This document shows, piece after piece, positions 23,056-24,172 of a stretch of 24,172 bases of DNA; position 1 is the stretch's first letter; every line of letters starts with the position of its first letter. The position numbers and the translations under genes were made by a program. The notes beneath the pieces are model-generated. The model was given only the letters and a program-made list of their open reading frames with translations, ran no database searches and was not told where the DNA came from. Source of the stretch: an uncultured candidate division Zixibacteria bacterium (lineage in GTDB: Bacteria > Zixibacteria > MSB-5A5 > GN15 > FEB-12); assembly GCA_913009765.1 (NCBI GenBank), contig CAJVYT010000019.1, positions 1-24,172 on the forward strand, given 5' to 3'.

Positions 23056-24039
23056 TTATTCGATATCTAAAATACCGCCGTATTTTTCTAATTCTTTAAT
23101 ACGTTTATGCCACTCAACCAACTGTTGGTACCATTCAAGAGTAATAGTCGAATCATCTTTTATAAGTTTTCCACTTTGCAGAGCATGTAATATTTCAAGA
23201 ACGCCGTCTTTTAAATTACGTTTAGCTTTCCATCCAAGTCTTGTTTCTATTTTATCAAAATTAAGCCGATAGCTTCGGATATCAGGGTCGCCATACCATT
23301 CTATTTCTATTTTTTCATTAAGAAAATCTGATACGATACAAACAATCTCTTCTGCTAAGTCTTTGATTTGGAAATTATGTTTTTCAGAACCGACGTTAAA
23401 TATCTCCCCATTGATTAAAGAGCTGTCTGTTTCGAGCAGTTGACAGAACAAATCGGTAGTATCCTGAATATGCAGCATCGGTCGATACTGGGAACCATCC
23501 CGCATAAGTGGAAGTTTTCGGTTCTTAAAACAACCGTACGTCATTCCGTTTACTGCCAAATCAAACCGCATGCGGGGAGAAAGCCCATAGACTGTTGCCT
23601 GACGAACAACTGTAACAGTGAATTTATCATCGGCAAGCGGCAGGACTCCCTGTTCGGCTTGTTCGTTTGCCTTGGCATACACAGTAAGCGGATTGGTCGG
23701 ACAGGTTTCATCAAGAAGTTCATCATGGTACCCATAGATAGAAGCACTTGACGGAAGGATATATTGTGCAACACCATTTTCTTTGGCAAGAGCTGCTGTG
23801 TTGATTCTGCTCTCGGCATTTATTTCAATAGTAGGTTTTTTGAAGAGTTCTGCTGATGGGTCGTTTGAGATAGCAACTAAATCTATGACTGCATCAACTT
23901 CTTTAAAATACTCTTTGGTAAGTTTTCTGGAATCTTCTTGTATAATGCGAAGTGATTTATTTTGAGATAATTTATCAGATCCAAAGAAGAAACGGTCGAC
24001 CGCAGTTACTTTGTAATTTTTAGAAAGTAATTTTGGAAC
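23056..24039 (-). CDS. NAD-dependent sugar epimerase/dehydratase family protein (5'-truncated)
   Basis: About 327 residues of an extended short-chain dehydrogenase; the N-terminal glycine-rich nucleotide loop (about 10-15 residues) was lost at the adapter junction, and genuine coding begins with a Val codon at 24037-24039. Remaining motifs include a Rossmann strand (KVTAVDR), DAVIDLVAISNDPS, SSASIYGY, TVYAKANEQAE, VVRQATVYGLSPRMRFDL and NVGSEKHNFQI. The Tyr of the usual YxxxK pair is present but the Lys position is Asn (AAC at 23667-23665). Substrate unknown; the C-terminal region (LGWKAKRNLKDGV) is like that of UDP- or dTDP-sugar epimerases. It lies 2 bp upstream of the rmlD-like gene, so it belongs to the same polysaccharide operon. 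Confidence 0.85.
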   Translation of the reverse strand, partial: VPKLLSKNYKVTAVDRFFFGSDKLSQNKSLRIIQEDSRKLTKEYFKEVDAVIDLVAISNDPSAELFKKPTIEINAESRINTAALAKENGVAQYILPSSASIYGYHDELLDETCPTNPLTVYAKANEQAEQGVLPLADDKFTVTVVRQATVYGLSPRMRFDLAVNGMTYGCFKNRKLPLMRDGSQYRPMLHIQDTTDLFCQLLETDSSLINGEIFNVGSEKHNFQIKDLAEEIVCIVSDFLNEKIEIEWYGDPDIRSYRLNFDKIETRLGWKAKRNLKDGVLEILHALQSGKLIKDDSTITLEWYQQLVEWHKRIKELEKYGGILDIE

Positions 24040-24172
24040 AGATCGGAAGAGCGTCGTGTAGGGAAAGAGTGTAGATCTCGGTGGTCGCCGTATCATTAAA
24101 AAAAAAAAGAAAAAAAAAGACAAAAAAAAAAAGAAAAAAAGTGTAAATGGTACGGACAAGGTAAAACAACTA
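24040..24172 (-). other. Illumina adapter (reverse complement) plus poly-A artefact at contig end
   Basis: Bases 24040-24097 are the exact reverse complement of the same 58-nt adapter, beginning AGATCGGAAGAGC. They are followed by A-rich sequence to about 24140 and 32 bases of unrelated DNA. None of this belongs to the genome. Confidence 0.98.

Noticed and set aside
24040..24159. N-terminal 40 residues of the apparent full-length epimerase
   Set aside because: They are encoded by adapter and poly-A sequence; the real N-terminus is off the contig.

Overview
The window is one assembled contig of low-GC DNA from a Gram-negative bacterium. At least six predicted proteins carry lipoprotein signal peptides, and there is an OmpA-type lipoprotein, a class A penicillin-binding protein and a nucleotide-sugar cluster of the kind that feeds surface polysaccharide. 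Envelope lipoproteins with Ig-like and TPR domains resemble those of the FCB superphylum (Bacteroidota relatives such as Ignavibacteria or Cloacimonadota-like lineages). Several promoters have a canonical TTGACA -35 box rather than the Bacteroidota-type motif, so I place it only loosely in that area. Both contig ends are artefacts: an Illumina adapter with homopolymer tails lies at 1-81 and, in reverse complement, at 24040-24172. Genuine sequence is about 82-24039, and the two terminal genes are truncated.

Left part (82-8332): the end of one and all of a second sugar ABC transporter permease, an OmpA-like lipoprotein with a strong terminator, then a tightly packed minus-strand operon (TPR lipoprotein, Ig-like lipoprotein, MscS channel, small lipoprotein) with 1-bp overlap or 2-8 bp gaps, and tyrosyl-tRNA synthetase, whose real start is a GTG behind an AAGGAG site. 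Centre (8518-18340): a PBP1A-like peptidoglycan synthase, tRNA-Leu(CAA), and the most interesting locus, all on the minus strand. This runs from a sigma-54 activator (14812-16173) through a perfect 19-bp palindrome (14788-14806) and a sigma-54-type -24/-12 promoter (14605-14621) to a three-gene operon (ZU5-like lipoprotein, TPR protein, TPR-HD-GYP protein). It reads as a self-contained regulatory module linking an unknown signal to cyclic-di-GMP turnover. A DEAD-box RNA helicase with a 200-residue Ser/Lys/Arg/Phe-rich tail follows on the plus strand.

Right part (18341-24039): about 1.2 kb without genes, filled with hairpins and dispersed repeats; tRNA-Tyr(GTA) with a promoter buried in an 11-bp inverted repeat; an orphan lipoprotein with its own promoter and a 14-bp-stem terminator; an 18-nt copy of the tRNA-Tyr 5' end; and a sugar operon (epimerase, rmlD-like, rmlA-like) cut by the contig end.
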